Assembly: GCA_950106755.1 (NCBI GenBank)
Contig: OX467087.1
Coordinates: 21,952,047 to 22,016,046 of the forward strand
Source of the DNA: Climacium dendroides
Taxonomy: Eukaryota; Streptophyta; Bryopsida; Hypnales; Climaciaceae
Direction: 5' to 3'
Length of the DNA: 64,000 nt
The notes below the pieces were generated by a model. The model was given only the letters and a program-made list of their open reading frames with translations. It was not told the DNA's origin and did not search any database. A program made the position numbers and the translations under genes. Shown here in pieces: positions 49,774 through 60,802 of the stretch. Each line of letters begins with the position of its first letter. Within the stretch, counting starts at the first letter, position 1.

Positions 49774-52194
49774 CTAACTCTCTTGCAGGGCAAGCTGCAG
49801 ACGCTTCGCCACAGCATCCCACGACACCAATTCGTTCATGAAGGTGGTCAGGTAATCAGGTCGTCGGTTCTGCCACACATTTCAGGTCATTCACCAAATG
49901 AGTTTCGTTAAGTAAATTGGTGCAATTCTGGTGCCAAAATTTGTGAGTGACATAAATCTACATAAACCTTTAAAAGCAAGCACAAGAATCACTGCGCGTC
50001 ATATAAGTGCCAAAGTTGTGGAATACCACCAATTTAATACCAAAATTGACCTTGTCAGACTGTTTCCCAATTTCAACACTCCCACACAAATCTCCACGCA
50101 TACATTCAATTGCTAGCATATTCTATTCATTGAGTATGGAGCGAATTCGGTTGGATTTAGGTGAAGAGCTGGTTCGATTCCAAGCACCAATAAAATGCAA
50201 TCTCTATGTTTCATATTTCATCAACAGGATACGGTAGACATTTGAAAGAATGATGGATGAGGTCAATTTGCTCACCTGATAGTCAAGGTAATACGCATGC
50301 TGCATTTGGGAATCCATCACGCCACCAAAATTCCACCAATCAGTAAAGAGCGTTCATTTCAATATTCAAAAAATAAGTATGACTGGTCATGTGAATCTGG
50401 CATTTAAGTTATATGTTTCCCATTGAAATATTAGAGCATTGGACACCAACAGGGACTGAAACTGTACAAATTGAATATACATGATAATAATCTTTCTTCA
50501 AATGTGTGCAAGTAAGAAAAGTACCTCCCAAACGTCCGCCACCAGAATCGGCTGCAATTCACAGTAATTACTACCCTTGATTAGTACCACATACGTCAAT
50601 GAATCATATATATACATGTTACACAGGATGTTATTTTCAACGCAACTTTTGTCTTTCACATCATTGTACATAACCTCAACAATTGGATCTGTTCAATCAT
50701 GTTAAATTAAGGGTCTAATTAGAAGAACACTCTAACTCTAATGCAAGATAACTGTGACAAGAATATGTGATATAACCATGCTCTCTACGTCCAATACTTG
50801 GTTGCAGCATCACCTCTACAGAAATGGGCTCGATGCATTGACGTAATGTCTAGCAATGTCTACAGACAATGCTTGATTAATAAGCGCTCGAACTTCGACA
50901 ACAACGGAGCATTGAAGTTATGTAGAGAGACTTGAAGCGCATATACTTTCTCAACAAGAGTAGTTTCAGAATTCGGCAACCACAAGCTCTCATCGTACAT
51001 GAGGTCCGCTGTGCAACATGCATAAATTGCAAGCCAGATTGATTTTCAAAGTCCAAAACTTTTGAAATATTCATGGGGAGACAAGGCATACTCACACTGT
51101 GACCAAAAACGAGAGGATTGATAGCATTGGGCGACTTTTCCACCACAAGTTTGCCTTCCGCCACCGACAACCACGCCCACCCAGACCCAAACTGAGTGGC
51201 TCCCGCTTGCTTGAACTCCGTCACGAAATTCTCGAACGACCCGAAGTCCCGTTTGAGCAGGCTGAGCAACTCCCCTTTGGGTTGCTTCCCTCCGTCCACG
51301 GGCGTCATGGACAACCAGAAGAACTCGTGGTTCCACGCCTGCGCGGCGTTGTTGAAGGGCGCCGTGGGCTGTCCGTTGTTGTACGTTGCCTTCACGATGT
51401 CTGACAGAGACTGGGTGGCCAGAGGCGTGCCCTCGATCTGCTTCTTCAGGTTGTCCACGTACGCTCGGTGGTGTTTTCCCCAGTGGAACTCCAATGTCTC
51501 CTTGCTCATGTGGGGTTCCAGGGCGTCCTGCACAAAACAAAGGTCACACTCAATCTCAGTAAGTACGCACGTCTGGAACTCACACATCGATGTACTAATA
51601 GCCTTGTTTTCCTTCGGCAAAAATCAGAAGTTTTCAGATGATTGCACACTAGGAGCGGGTGGGGGGAATCGGGGAAAAGCGGCAAAGTAACAGAAAATCA
51701 GTGACACAGATTTCGCCTGTCAGCTGGCAAACTGTCAACTGGAAATGGCACCCTGGTCCGAAGCATAGAAGATTGCATCACAGGAGAAAAAAATGCTCAT
51801 CAAAGCAATTTTTGAAGAATTTCATATGCTAGCTCAGAGGTGATAGAATAGGATGCAATTTAGGATACACTACAAAATGGAATTCGGACGCAGAGGGACA
51901 TTTGTCCGATTTGCATAGACACAAAAAGACAATTATCCCCATATTGGATTTCTCGGCTTTGACAAATTTCCTCTGTCAACTCCTGGCAAATTGTCAATAC
52001 GGGAAGCAGAGATCGATAGAGAATCTTCTTGTGTGATCATCAGACAACTGAATTAAGTTGCTTGTTCACTGATTGTCACACTAGCCAGAAATATATCGCC
52101 TCTTTCCCAAAGATATCTGGAGCTTTGCACTCACCAATGCGTAAGGAGGCGGTCTCAAATCCACCGTAGTTAAAGGCAACGGAATGGCCGCCAT
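49774..52194 (-). CDS. FSD: Iron superoxide dismutase, 212 aa, 5 exons including two micro-exons
   Basis: Converts superoxide to oxygen and hydrogen peroxide with an iron centre. Exons in transcription order: 52194-52135, 51527-51096, 50551-50525 (27 nt), 50299-50276 (24 nt), 49869-49774; every intron is GT-AG and every junction is phase 0. The N-terminus reads MAAIPLP then [10 protein letters not shown]. Metal ligands are His35 (FHWGKHH), His87 (WNHEFFW), Asp170 and His174 ([18 protein letters not shown]). Gln83 in [14 protein letters not shown] and the [11 protein letters not shown] block indicate Fe rather than Mn. The 212-residue length equals that of Arabidopsis FSD1 as I recall it. A stop lies in frame upstream (52230-52228), so 52194 is the first start and no long transit peptide is encoded unless a further upstream exon exists. 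It diverges from CCS; FeSOD genes of plants are induced under copper shortage. Confidence 0.95.
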
Positions 52195-53722
52195 GCTGAT
52201 CGACGGCTTCGACGCAGAGGTGACTGATCACACAGAAGTAGAGTACGTACGAGTGAACAATGGAGAGCTCGAGATTCAGTTGTTTTGGGTGAAGCACGCG
52301 CGCAGCACAGGCCAGGCAATGCAAAGACAAGAGGTGGGGGAGGCTGGAAGGGGAGGCTGAAGACGATGAGCACACGCCCAACGGGATCTTTGGCCGAACC
52401 TGCCTTAGTACAACTTCGATATGCTCATGATATGACAACACTGGAAAGACACTGTACTGCACAGCTTGCTGGAGTACACTCAACCGTCCCTCTCTAATGA
52501 CACACTCTGTAATTGCACATGCCCTGTCTCAAATAACCCACACAACTCAAGTTACATTGGATTTGAACACTGGATAACTTTAACATGTCAAGTTGACATT
52601 TGTAAGAGTGTAATTAGAGACCCATTTGTTGGTTTTTGACCGAACGAGGAGAGGGTTTGCATTTGAGAGAAGTTGCATGTGAGGACATTTGAATAGAACT
52701 TTTAATTACTTGAAAAATAAGCTAGTGCTAGTACGGGGAAACATCATCTTGTACTATTAATAGCTCCTTGTTTTCAAGAGGTAGTGTCACTAAGGTTCGT
52801 ATCCTAAGCCAACAAAATAAGAAAAACGACAATATGTATCAAGATCTTACATGTAGGGACATTAAATTTTAACCAACAATATGTATTGTTGGTTTGGGGT
52901 GTACTATTGGTGTTAGGTAAACCAACCTTCAATAGGATTGAAGTTTCACTCCTTTACATCTTCAACATGTACTATGTAAGATAAATTATCCTATATCTAA
53001 TTGCAACCTGAACTAAACTCTAACCCCAAATGTATGTGAGTGCCAAGAGTTGATTTTGGATACACCTATAAGAGTTCACAAATTCTTCTTACAATGAACA
53101 TTAAGAAACACATACTAAGGTATCTAATTTATGTTGCCAACAAAAGCCAACATGAATAAAGGTTGTAATATTTTAATAATATTGAGAATATGTTTATTTG
53201 GAACCAAGTCAGGTTCTAAAAATTAGTTTTTAGGTGCATATGTTCCTAAAACCAAGGAACCAACTCAAAGTCTGAAAATTAGTTTCCAGAGAATCTAAAA
53301 TATTCTCTCCAATAGAACGAAATGGAGCCATTCAACATACTCAGGCTACGAGTGTGTCGAAACTCCAAACGAGTTTGTGGACTACTTAATAGGGAGTAGT
53401 ACATTTTCCATCCCCCCCCCCTAGTACAATGTCGTATAAGCTAGTACGCCAGTGTAGCAAACTTGCAGTACACTATCTGGAGTAGTACCAATGCAGTACC
53501 AATTATCATAATTTCCAGTACCTCTGATTTCGAACCCCGCCACCCGTCCAAAGTTTGATGACAACATTGTGAGTCCATCCATGCCTTTCCTGAATGTGAA
53601 CATAAGCCCGTGGCCGACGACAGATTTCGAACCTGTAGTTGATATCGATTCCTTGGCGGTGAACAGTTACGAAGGAACTTGCAATTCTGGAAGCTTGCAA
53701 CTCTGGAACGGAGTTCGTCGTC
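52195..53722. promoter_or_regulatory. Shared divergent upstream region of FSD and CCS with many GTAC cores
   Basis: The 1,528 bp between the two start codons contains 16 GTAC tetramers, at 52243, 52247, 52408, 52454, 52474, 52731, 52751, 52901, 52979, 53399, 53424, 53444, 53468, 53485, 53496 and 53518. Random sequence would give about six. Five lie within 285 bp of the FSD start and seven crowd 53399-53521 beside CCS. GTAC is the core bound by SBP-domain copper regulators (CRR1 in Chlamydomonas, SPL7 in Arabidopsis). Whether these sites work, and where the two transcripts start, is not shown by sequence. A 10-base C tract lies at about 53412. Confidence 0.5.
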
Positions 53723-55782
53723 ATGCCTTCTGCAACCGTTGCGAACGTCTTCACTTCGACTCTGAGTTCCAGCAACTTGACGGTGAGATTCATTAATTCA
53801 CGTACTCTGTCCTTGTGAAGCATATTCTGCCGAATTTTGTCACATTGCACGCTGGGGTAGGATGAAATTGGTAGGAACTGGACAAGCTCTTAATGTTCAC
53901 CGGTGCTGGTTTTGCAGGGAAGAATCTTTGAGGAGAATAACAGGACGACGTCTTCGACTTCTCCGTTCCAGAAAGCTTCTGCAATGAGAGTGATCAACAA
54001 TGCGGCAACCGGTAAGCTAGAACGTACATCACGTTGGCCATGGATTGCGACTGCAATTGGGAATAATTGTTGGGACGTGTACCGGTGATTGATCTGATTT
54101 GAATGTTTTTTTTGTTCATCAGAAAATGTAGAAAGCTTCTCGAAGCAGCCGAACCATCGGATCCTGGAGGTTTTGGGCGCCTCGCAACCTAGCAAACTGT
54201 ATCTGGAGCCCGTCGGTGCCGAGAAGCAATTCAATATTTCGTCCGCTTGTAAGATCGATCGATCGGACCTCTCGCCGTTTTCTGTTTATGAATTTGGGTT
54301 CTTCAAATTCCATCGTTGCTTGTAGGATCGAATATTTCAGGGAAGTTCTCAAGTTGGAATGCATGCTTCCAATCGATAATGGTGGAATGTGTGGATTGCA
54401 GGTGTGCCGATGACAGTGGCAGTGGCGGAATTCAAAGGTCCAGAGGTACACGGAGTGGTGCGATTCGCGCAAGCAAGCGACGCACAGCAAGAATGCGCCA
54501 TTGAAGTGGAAATCGACGGCCTGGCTCCCGGTGTACATGGCTGGAGCGTTCATGAGTTCGGCGACCTCACGCAAGGCCCTTTGAGCACCGGCCCAGCTTA
54601 CGATTTCCCACTTGCCCACCCCAGCTCAGTCACTCCTGTACGTGCTATTTTCTACAACCACCCTCGAAATTTGAGTTTCCTAGCATAATCTCAGTGTCGG
54701 TGTTATGTTTATTGGTGGTCTACCGGTGAAGAGAGCACATCTTCGGCAACTGCGTGTCAAGATAGAAACTGGAGAGAAGAGAGTTCTTGAGGCTTGCTTG
54801 TAACTCATCGCCTCTTCGAAAATGGCTATGTCCTGCCTGTGAATTGAAGGGCCTCGTTATGAGGAATAACATGTCAGTGGCGAGGGATGTTCTTTTCGTA
54901 ACGACCCTGCGAATGATGGTATCGGACATAAACTCTGCTGGTTGAATCTTGCTTAATCAAAGGTCAAAAAGAAGGCCACCGTAAGAATAACAGGATGGAG
55001 ACATGGCCGTGCTCCCCTTCTCCCATTTCCATAATTATCAAGATTTTATTTGAACCATGTCATCGGACATCGATCACTTCAGGTTGTTGAGATCTTGTTT
55101 AATCAAAGGTCAAAAAGAAGGCACCATAGGAAGTACACGAATGATGGAGACCTGGCCATGCCCGCCATCTCCTGGTATCGGACATTAACCTCTACATAAA
55201 TGAGAGCTCTCCATTGACAAATACATGTGACCATAATTAGCAGAACATCTACCCTGATTTCTATAGCTACAAAATTGCAAATATCAGAGGGTCAAATTTG
55301 AATCGGTAGTACGTTGAGCATTGTCTTTAGCAAATTGAGCTGTACAATTGCATTTGAGAGTATGTGCGCACCCTTGAGATTAATGGAGTTCCGTTAGAAT
55401 TGCAGCGACGTACATTACTTTCTCAAGGGTAGCTCATGCTGTACAATACAGTACATAAGAGGTTGCCACGTGATTTGTGCAGGTGCAGGAGGAGGAAAAC
55501 TCGAATGAGGTGGAGGTGGGCAACTTGGGGTCGTTGTGGGTGGACCGAGAGGGTCATGTGCAAAGCAGCGCAAGCAACGACAGGATTACCGTGGCGGACA
55601 TCATTGGTCGCTCGGTGGTGTTGTATGGCCGTGGCGATGGAAATGGGGATGCAAGCATGACGAGAGTGGCGGCCGCGGTGATCGCACGCAGTGCTCGAGC
55701 TAGCAGCCTCACTCCGCAGCTCTGCAATTGCGATGGCTCACTGCTTTGGCAGGGCAACGCCAACACTTGCCCATCGACTTAA
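53723..55782 (+). CDS. CCS: Copper chaperone for Cu/Zn superoxide dismutase, domain I cysteines missing, 271 aa
   Basis: CCS delivers copper to Cu/ZnSOD and forms its disulfide. Model: 53723-53782, 53918-54011, 54123-54248, 54402-54637, 55483-55782, phases joining throughout. Domain II is clear: VAVAEFKGPEVHGVVRFAQ, GLAPGVHGWSVHEFGDLTQG, STGPAYDF, then VADIIGRSVVLYG and AAVIARSA, as in plant CCS. The C-terminal copper-transfer domain keeps CxC in LCNCDGSLLWQ. The N-terminal ATX1-like domain is aberrant: where TEFMVDMxCxxCVxAV is expected, the sequence reads TEFVV-MPSATVANV, with no cysteine, then a Ser/Thr-rich stretch before HRILEVLGASQPSKLY. A stop in frame at 53660-53662 makes 53723 the first ATG; the Ser/Thr/Ala-rich start could act as a plastid transit peptide. 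The first three exons are less certain than the last two. Confidence 0.82.
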
Positions 55783-57198
55783 TTAATTGATGAATGCTCA
55801 CTGTTTCCACACTTTTCTTAGATAAGCTTAACTTAGGCTTAGTGATGAAGCTCATGTCCAGTACTCTACTGGTGTACGTTAGGTGGTGTAACTTACATAA
55901 TAATCTTAAGTTTGCTTTCTTCATAGGGTCTACCATAACATACTTGAACTTCAAGGCAAGGGACCTTTGCTTTTCATGAATCAAGCTTGATTAATTAAGG
56001 CTTCTTTCACTGCAACTTATAAATCTTGAATGCAAGTCTTACCCGTGAATTGTGGGCCATTGGAACATGAATTTATTCTTGTTACAATACATACTAATGT
56101 AGAAAACCCAAGCATCTTCCCATTTAAGAATGTCCAATAGAAGGTAGACCTCACTTACTACCTATACTCCAAGCAATGTATGAGTAGTGGAACTTCTCTC
56201 TTGAAAGAAATTAATCATTCCAGATGATCTTTGGACCAGCATTATTGTTATTATTATTATTATTTGATAAGTTTTTTTCAATTTGGAATTGAGACAACTA
56301 ATCTAAGTTGAAAATAGTTCATTGCTACTTACACTCCAGTAGGATTGTTTTGTCAAATGCATTTTGGTGCATGTCTATCTTGTAAGACATTTGTTGAATG
56401 GTGTCATATTGGACATGTGTTTAGTATGCTAACTCCTAAATGCCTGAGGCACCAAATTGTGGTGTTGACAATATTTTGAAGTTAGATAAAACCTAACCAA
56501 GTTGCTATTTTTAATAGTTTATATTTTTGAAAAATTATTTTCGAAGTTTAGTTTTAGCATCAAAAATCCAATTTTGAAAATGATTGATTTTGATTTTTTT
56601 ATTCAAGATTTTGTGCACATGTGTCCATTGTAATCTTGACTTTCCATAGTGTTGAGGGTTCTTGGAAATGTACCTCAAATACACTAAATCTTGGAGAAAA
56701 AATCACATTAGAAATTTATTTAAAAAAATTGTAGAATAGAATTTGAGAAGTCATAAATTGATTGGGGTTATACATGTTAGGCCCTTCATTCTCATATTTT
56801 TTTGGTGGCCAACTTTTTTAATTTGACATGTGAAAAGAAGACAGAAAGACTTCAAATGACTTATGCAGGTTTAATACCTTCATAATCAAACATTATAATC
56901 TTCAATATTGTTGTGTTTTCTTTTCCTATGTGATCTCTAACATGTCTAGTTTGAATTTGTATGCTTAGAATTCAAAAAAGATTGATACAACTTATCAAAA
57001 TGTTGGGTTTTTGTTCAATTTTATTAGAGCAAATTTCTAGAAGCTCAGAAGGGCTTTGGGCATTTAGAGGTTAAACAGGCTCATAGAATATTTTGGATAT
57101 TTTCAAATATTCTTGATAAATTTTAAGAATCTACCTACTAGATGGAAAAGGGGTCTATTAGACATCCTTTTGTGGTGTTTAATAAGACAACCTTGCAC
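55783..57198. other. Intergenic AT-rich DNA after CCS
   Basis: No gene recognised. It begins with the presumed CCS 3' untranslated region; the rest is AT-rich without coding character. Confidence 0.5.
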
Positions 57199-57478
57199 TA
57201 TATCACAAAGTTTAAACCCTATGGTTTGTCAATAGTTATCATGTGATTATCATTGTTTCATGGGTTCGCACGTTAATTACAATTTATCGCATCATTTCAA
57301 TGTATTACTTCGCATCGTTATTGCATCATTACAATGCATAGCTTGCAACTACATTGTAATGATGCAAAGTAATGCATCATAATGATGCAATAAATTGTAA
57401 TTAACGTGCAAACCTATGAAACATCGATATCCACATGATAACTATTGACAATTCATAGGGGCTATACTTTGTGATGTA
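57199..57478. mobile_element. MITE with about 100-bp inverted arms
   Basis: The left arm starts TATATCACAAAGTTTAAACC and the right arm ends GGGGCTATACTTTGTGATGT, its inverted partner. Both arms contain TGTCAATAGTTATCATGTG, GTTTCATGGGTT / AACCTATGAAAC, GCACGTTAATTACAATTTAT and its complement. The hairpin loop holds ATGATGC-type repeats. About 280 bp, no coding capacity. Confidence 0.75.
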
Positions 57479-57479
57479 T

Positions 57480-58735
57480 TATACATGTTTTGTAATATTT
57501 TCTAATTTTCAAAAATATTTTACTATCTAAAAATAAACCCAAATTTTATGTCACACTTACCAATTTTGCTCACAATTTGGAGGGATAGTACAATCTCTAG
57601 TCCCCCAAAACAAATTTGAAGTTGAAATTTGGAGGTGATGGTCATCTAGTTGATTAGCAATTATTGTTCAAAGTAATTTTTAAAATATTTATTTCTATGT
57701 TGTATAAAAGTTGACAAAGTAAACTTCTTTTAGCTTGCATCTTAAAGCATATTAGATGTTATTTTGGTGTTTCTTTTGGTCAATGACCATCTCCAAAGAA
57801 TTATTACAAATGGTTAATTTTTATTCTATTTATATAGTAATACTATTTTTTACAAATTAAAACATCAAAGCACCTATTTTTTGAGATTTTGCACTATTTA
57901 ATTCTCCTATTTAAAGAATATTTCTATGCTTTATCTTCCTTGAGTACAATCTTTTTAAAAGAATATATATTGAAAATATTTTCTTAAATTTAAAAAATAA
58001 TAATTTAAAGTACTTCAAAAAATCTAGAATATTATAAAAACACAACTAAATTAGCAAATGCTTTTTGCAACCATCTATATCATATTTTACAAATTATTTT
58101 TGAATTGCACCATTAAATTATTATTCTAAATTGCATCATATGACATATCTTCTAAATTTTGGAAATCTACACTATTCCATGGTCTTTAACCCCTAAAAGA
58201 CCAATAGATAGTCTAAATTTCCAAAATCATGAAGATGTACTAGAAAATGCAATTTAGAATAATAAAATAATGATGACTCTCAATTAATAGTTGTAAAATA
58301 TGAATCATAAATCAAATTCATATGATTAGATCAACTAGTTCATAAACCAATATTTTACAAAATAAAATTTGAACCCAAAAAATTGAAAATTCATTTTGAA
58401 ATTGATTGTAGATTGAATATTTTTATTTTTATAAGAATTTTTTTTCCTATAAGTTCTAGTCATAGTGATTATTGAAGATTAATTTTTTTTTTATCCGGGT
58501 CACTTTTTGAACTAAAAAGTTTTGTTTTTAAGGCTTAATCCAATAGTACCTATTAAATAATAGGATATTTTTAGAACAAAGTCTTAAGAATCTAAATAGT
58601 ACAAATGCGAAAGAACTACACAAGAATCTCTCAAAAAATTGATGGATGAAAATATATATTTCTCTCTTTGGAATGTATTTTGTGTTCATTTGTTGTTCAA
58701 AATTTGAACACATGGGCCTTTAGTTAGAGATTAAG
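57480..58735. other. AT-rich intergenic DNA
   Basis: I see no gene, structured RNA or clear repeat boundary here. A TTTAACCCCTAAAAGACCAA string near 58186 resembles a family B terminus without a partner. Confidence 0.5.
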
Positions 58736-58738
58736 GGA

Positions 58739-59651
58739 TTAACACCTAAAGTCCCAAAGTCCCTAAAAGGGACTCTTGGAATTTCAGGTAGGCTCACATG
58801 ATCTCAATTTTTTACTTGATTTCTTAAAACTTTTTTTGCAGATAGGAAATCAGATTAGCTTTCTTGAAATATAATTTTTTTATTTATATTGGTGCTTGGA
58901 AACCAAAGTTATGCCACCATGAGTCCAAAAAGCAACTCGAGGAGTAGTAAAAAAAATCACAAATAATTGAATTTTTTAATTTTTAGTTTTTTTCTCAAAG
59001 ATTATATTTTTCTCTACATTTGAAGCTTTGAGTCATAATATTTGGACTAGTGATGAGAAAGTCATGGACAATTTTATTTTTTGGACAATCTAAGCATCTT
59101 TTTGAAAAAATAACTTATAGAATCTATTTTTGAATGCAATTTTTATAATTTTCCAAAATAAATGATTAGGCATGGTTAAATTTGCTTACTAGAACAATCT
59201 CACCGTTGGGATTATTGTGTTTCAATTCCAACTTAGAGCTATTAACAATTTAATTATTCCTTCCAATCTTGAATCTACTTTTACTTAACAATTTTTTAAT
59301 GAGTGAAAATTAAATGTTTTTTTGTTTAATTCTTTTTCCTAGATTTTCAATTCAATTCTTTGACATAAAGAATTAGAAAATGAAAATCAACAATGCATAA
59401 ATTTAAAGCCAAAAAATCTAGCTAATCAAGGTGTAAAAAACTTGTTTTCTTCATTTTAAATGCAAATATCTTGCAATCTATGTAGTCAAAGTTTCTGAAA
59501 TTTTTTTCACACATTCTCATACTAGTGTAGTACAAGATCCTTTGGTTAGATTAGTATAAAAAATAATTTTTAAAGTTTTTCTCTTTGCATTAAAAATGAT
59601 AGTTTTGAGTAGGTTTTGATGGCAAAAAGGCCTTGGGACTTTAGGGGTTAA
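58739..59651. mobile_element. MITE family B, about 910-bp copy
   Basis: The left end TTAACACCTAAAGTCCCAAA and the right end GGGACTTTAGGGGTTAA are inverted partners. The same ends bound the 650-bp copy in carboxypeptidase intron 6 (34524-35175). The interior is AT-rich with no protein frame. Shared internal blocks in opposite orientation occur at 43866-44600. Confidence 0.7.
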
Positions 59652-59843
59652 ACTAAATGACAATCTTGAATAGCAAACATCATCCATATTCCATAGGTCC
59701 TTAAACTAAGTATATAATATGTTTCCAATAAAGGCCCCCAATTTGAATAAAATATAGTAATTTATTTTTATAAATGACAAGAATATAATATAGTTTAGCA
59801 ACTTCATTGTTATGTGATGAATAACACTTTGACACCTTTTAAT

Positions 59844-60313
59844 AAGGTAAAATAGCCCATTGTGGTCAAAATTTGGAGTTTGGTCTTACCCTATTGTTGA
59901 AAATTTTCAATTTTTTTCCACTTGAAAACAAGTGTGAGAAATAGCAACTGCAATTGAAATTATATTTTGTCAACAAAGTATGATATTGTTATGAATTTTT
60001 GAAGTGTTCAGTATATCATGGCCCAAATGAGTCTATAGACTATCCCATAATGAACAAAATCTGAATCTATAATGTTCATCTTACTACCTAATGCAGTCAC
60101 AATATTTTTAACATGGAAGGCCTAAAAAGTCACTTCTTACAATGAATTTCACACTATAAAGTTGGAAGTTCCCCATAAGGTTACTATTCACTCCATTAAT
60201 GTTATGTAAGACATTGATTGTGGCTTAAATCTCACATACTACAAACCCCCACAATGGGATCATTTTCTAGGTGACCTCTATGGGGCATTTGACCACAATG
60301 GATTATTTTACCT
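59844..60313. mobile_element. 470-bp TIR element, short member of the 3 kb family
   Basis: Termini AAGGTAAAATAGCCCATTGT and ACAATGGATTATTTTACCT are inverted. Its left half matches 19507-19690 (GTTGAAAATTTTCAATTTTT, TTTTTGAAGTGTTCAG) and its right half matches 22180-22466 (ACCTAATGC, CATGTAAGACATT-like block, CTCACATACTA, TTTCTAGGTGAC). It therefore looks like an internal-deletion derivative of the larger element at 19.5-22.5 kb, or the large one is an expanded copy. Confidence 0.65.
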
Positions 60314-60542
60314 CAACACATTTTAGTTTTGCACTTCTTGAAAAAAAATTTGCCTATACAAACGTAGAAAACAAGTCAAACTATAATCTACACTTTCTTA
60401 ATTTTAACTAATTCCAAACTTGATGAAAAATTTGCAAAAAATAGAGCAATCTTCATTATTTCTATTCCTTGACAGGCATTGGACATATGCTAATTAGGTC
60501 GTATACTTTAGATGCCCAGTTCACACAGAGCGCTTTAGGTTT

Positions 60543-60562
60543 TGCTAGGGTTTAGGGTTTAT
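60543..60562 (+). promoter_or_regulatory. Double telo-box upstream of the TAF1C-like gene
   Basis: The sequence GCTAGGGTTTAGGGTTTATG about 245 bp before the start codon carries two overlapping TTTAGGG/AGGGTTT units, the plant telo-box. Telo-boxes are common in promoters of ribosomal protein and ribosome-biogenesis genes, which fits a Pol I factor. The next bases read TATGGGCGC, close to but not the TGGGCY site II element. Confidence 0.6.
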
Positions 60563-60802
60563 GGGCGCTTCGTAGTTTACATGGCTGTCTTGGTTTGTGG
60601 ACAATGGTTTGTGGACAATCTGATTCATTAATATGTCGTTTTGATTTCCATATCCTGGCGCGTACAATCGCAGAGCGTAAACCGAATCGATGCAGAACAG
60701 TCCTGACATTTTTAGGCCGAGGATGGAGATGGATTGGCTTAGTATTGTGGAAGAGGAAGGGGATTTTCGGGACTTTTGGATCACCTTGTAGAGTTCACAG
60801 AG

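Noticed and set aside
50165..50190. GGTTCGATTCC, resembling a tRNA B box
   Set aside because: The flanking stem does not pair beyond about three bases, no A box or acceptor stem is present, and the site lies in an FeSOD intron.
51196..51690. 164-codon plus-strand open frame
   Set aside because: Antisense to the main FeSOD exon, with no recognisable motif.
53569..53796. Plus-strand frame with CNRC that might be the CCS metal motif
   Set aside because: Using this frame with the GTGAGA donor at 53783 runs into a stop at once in the next exon. The alternative frame gives TEFVV and stays open.
53723..55782. miR398 target site in CCS
   Set aside because: I looked for a sequence complementary to miR398 in the CCS exons and saw none, so post-transcriptional copper control by this route is not supported.
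60724..60793. Upstream ATG before the TAF1C-like start
   Set aside because: It opens a 23-codon frame that ends at TAG (60788-60790) before the main ATG. It could be an upstream ORF, but nothing shows that it lies in the transcript.
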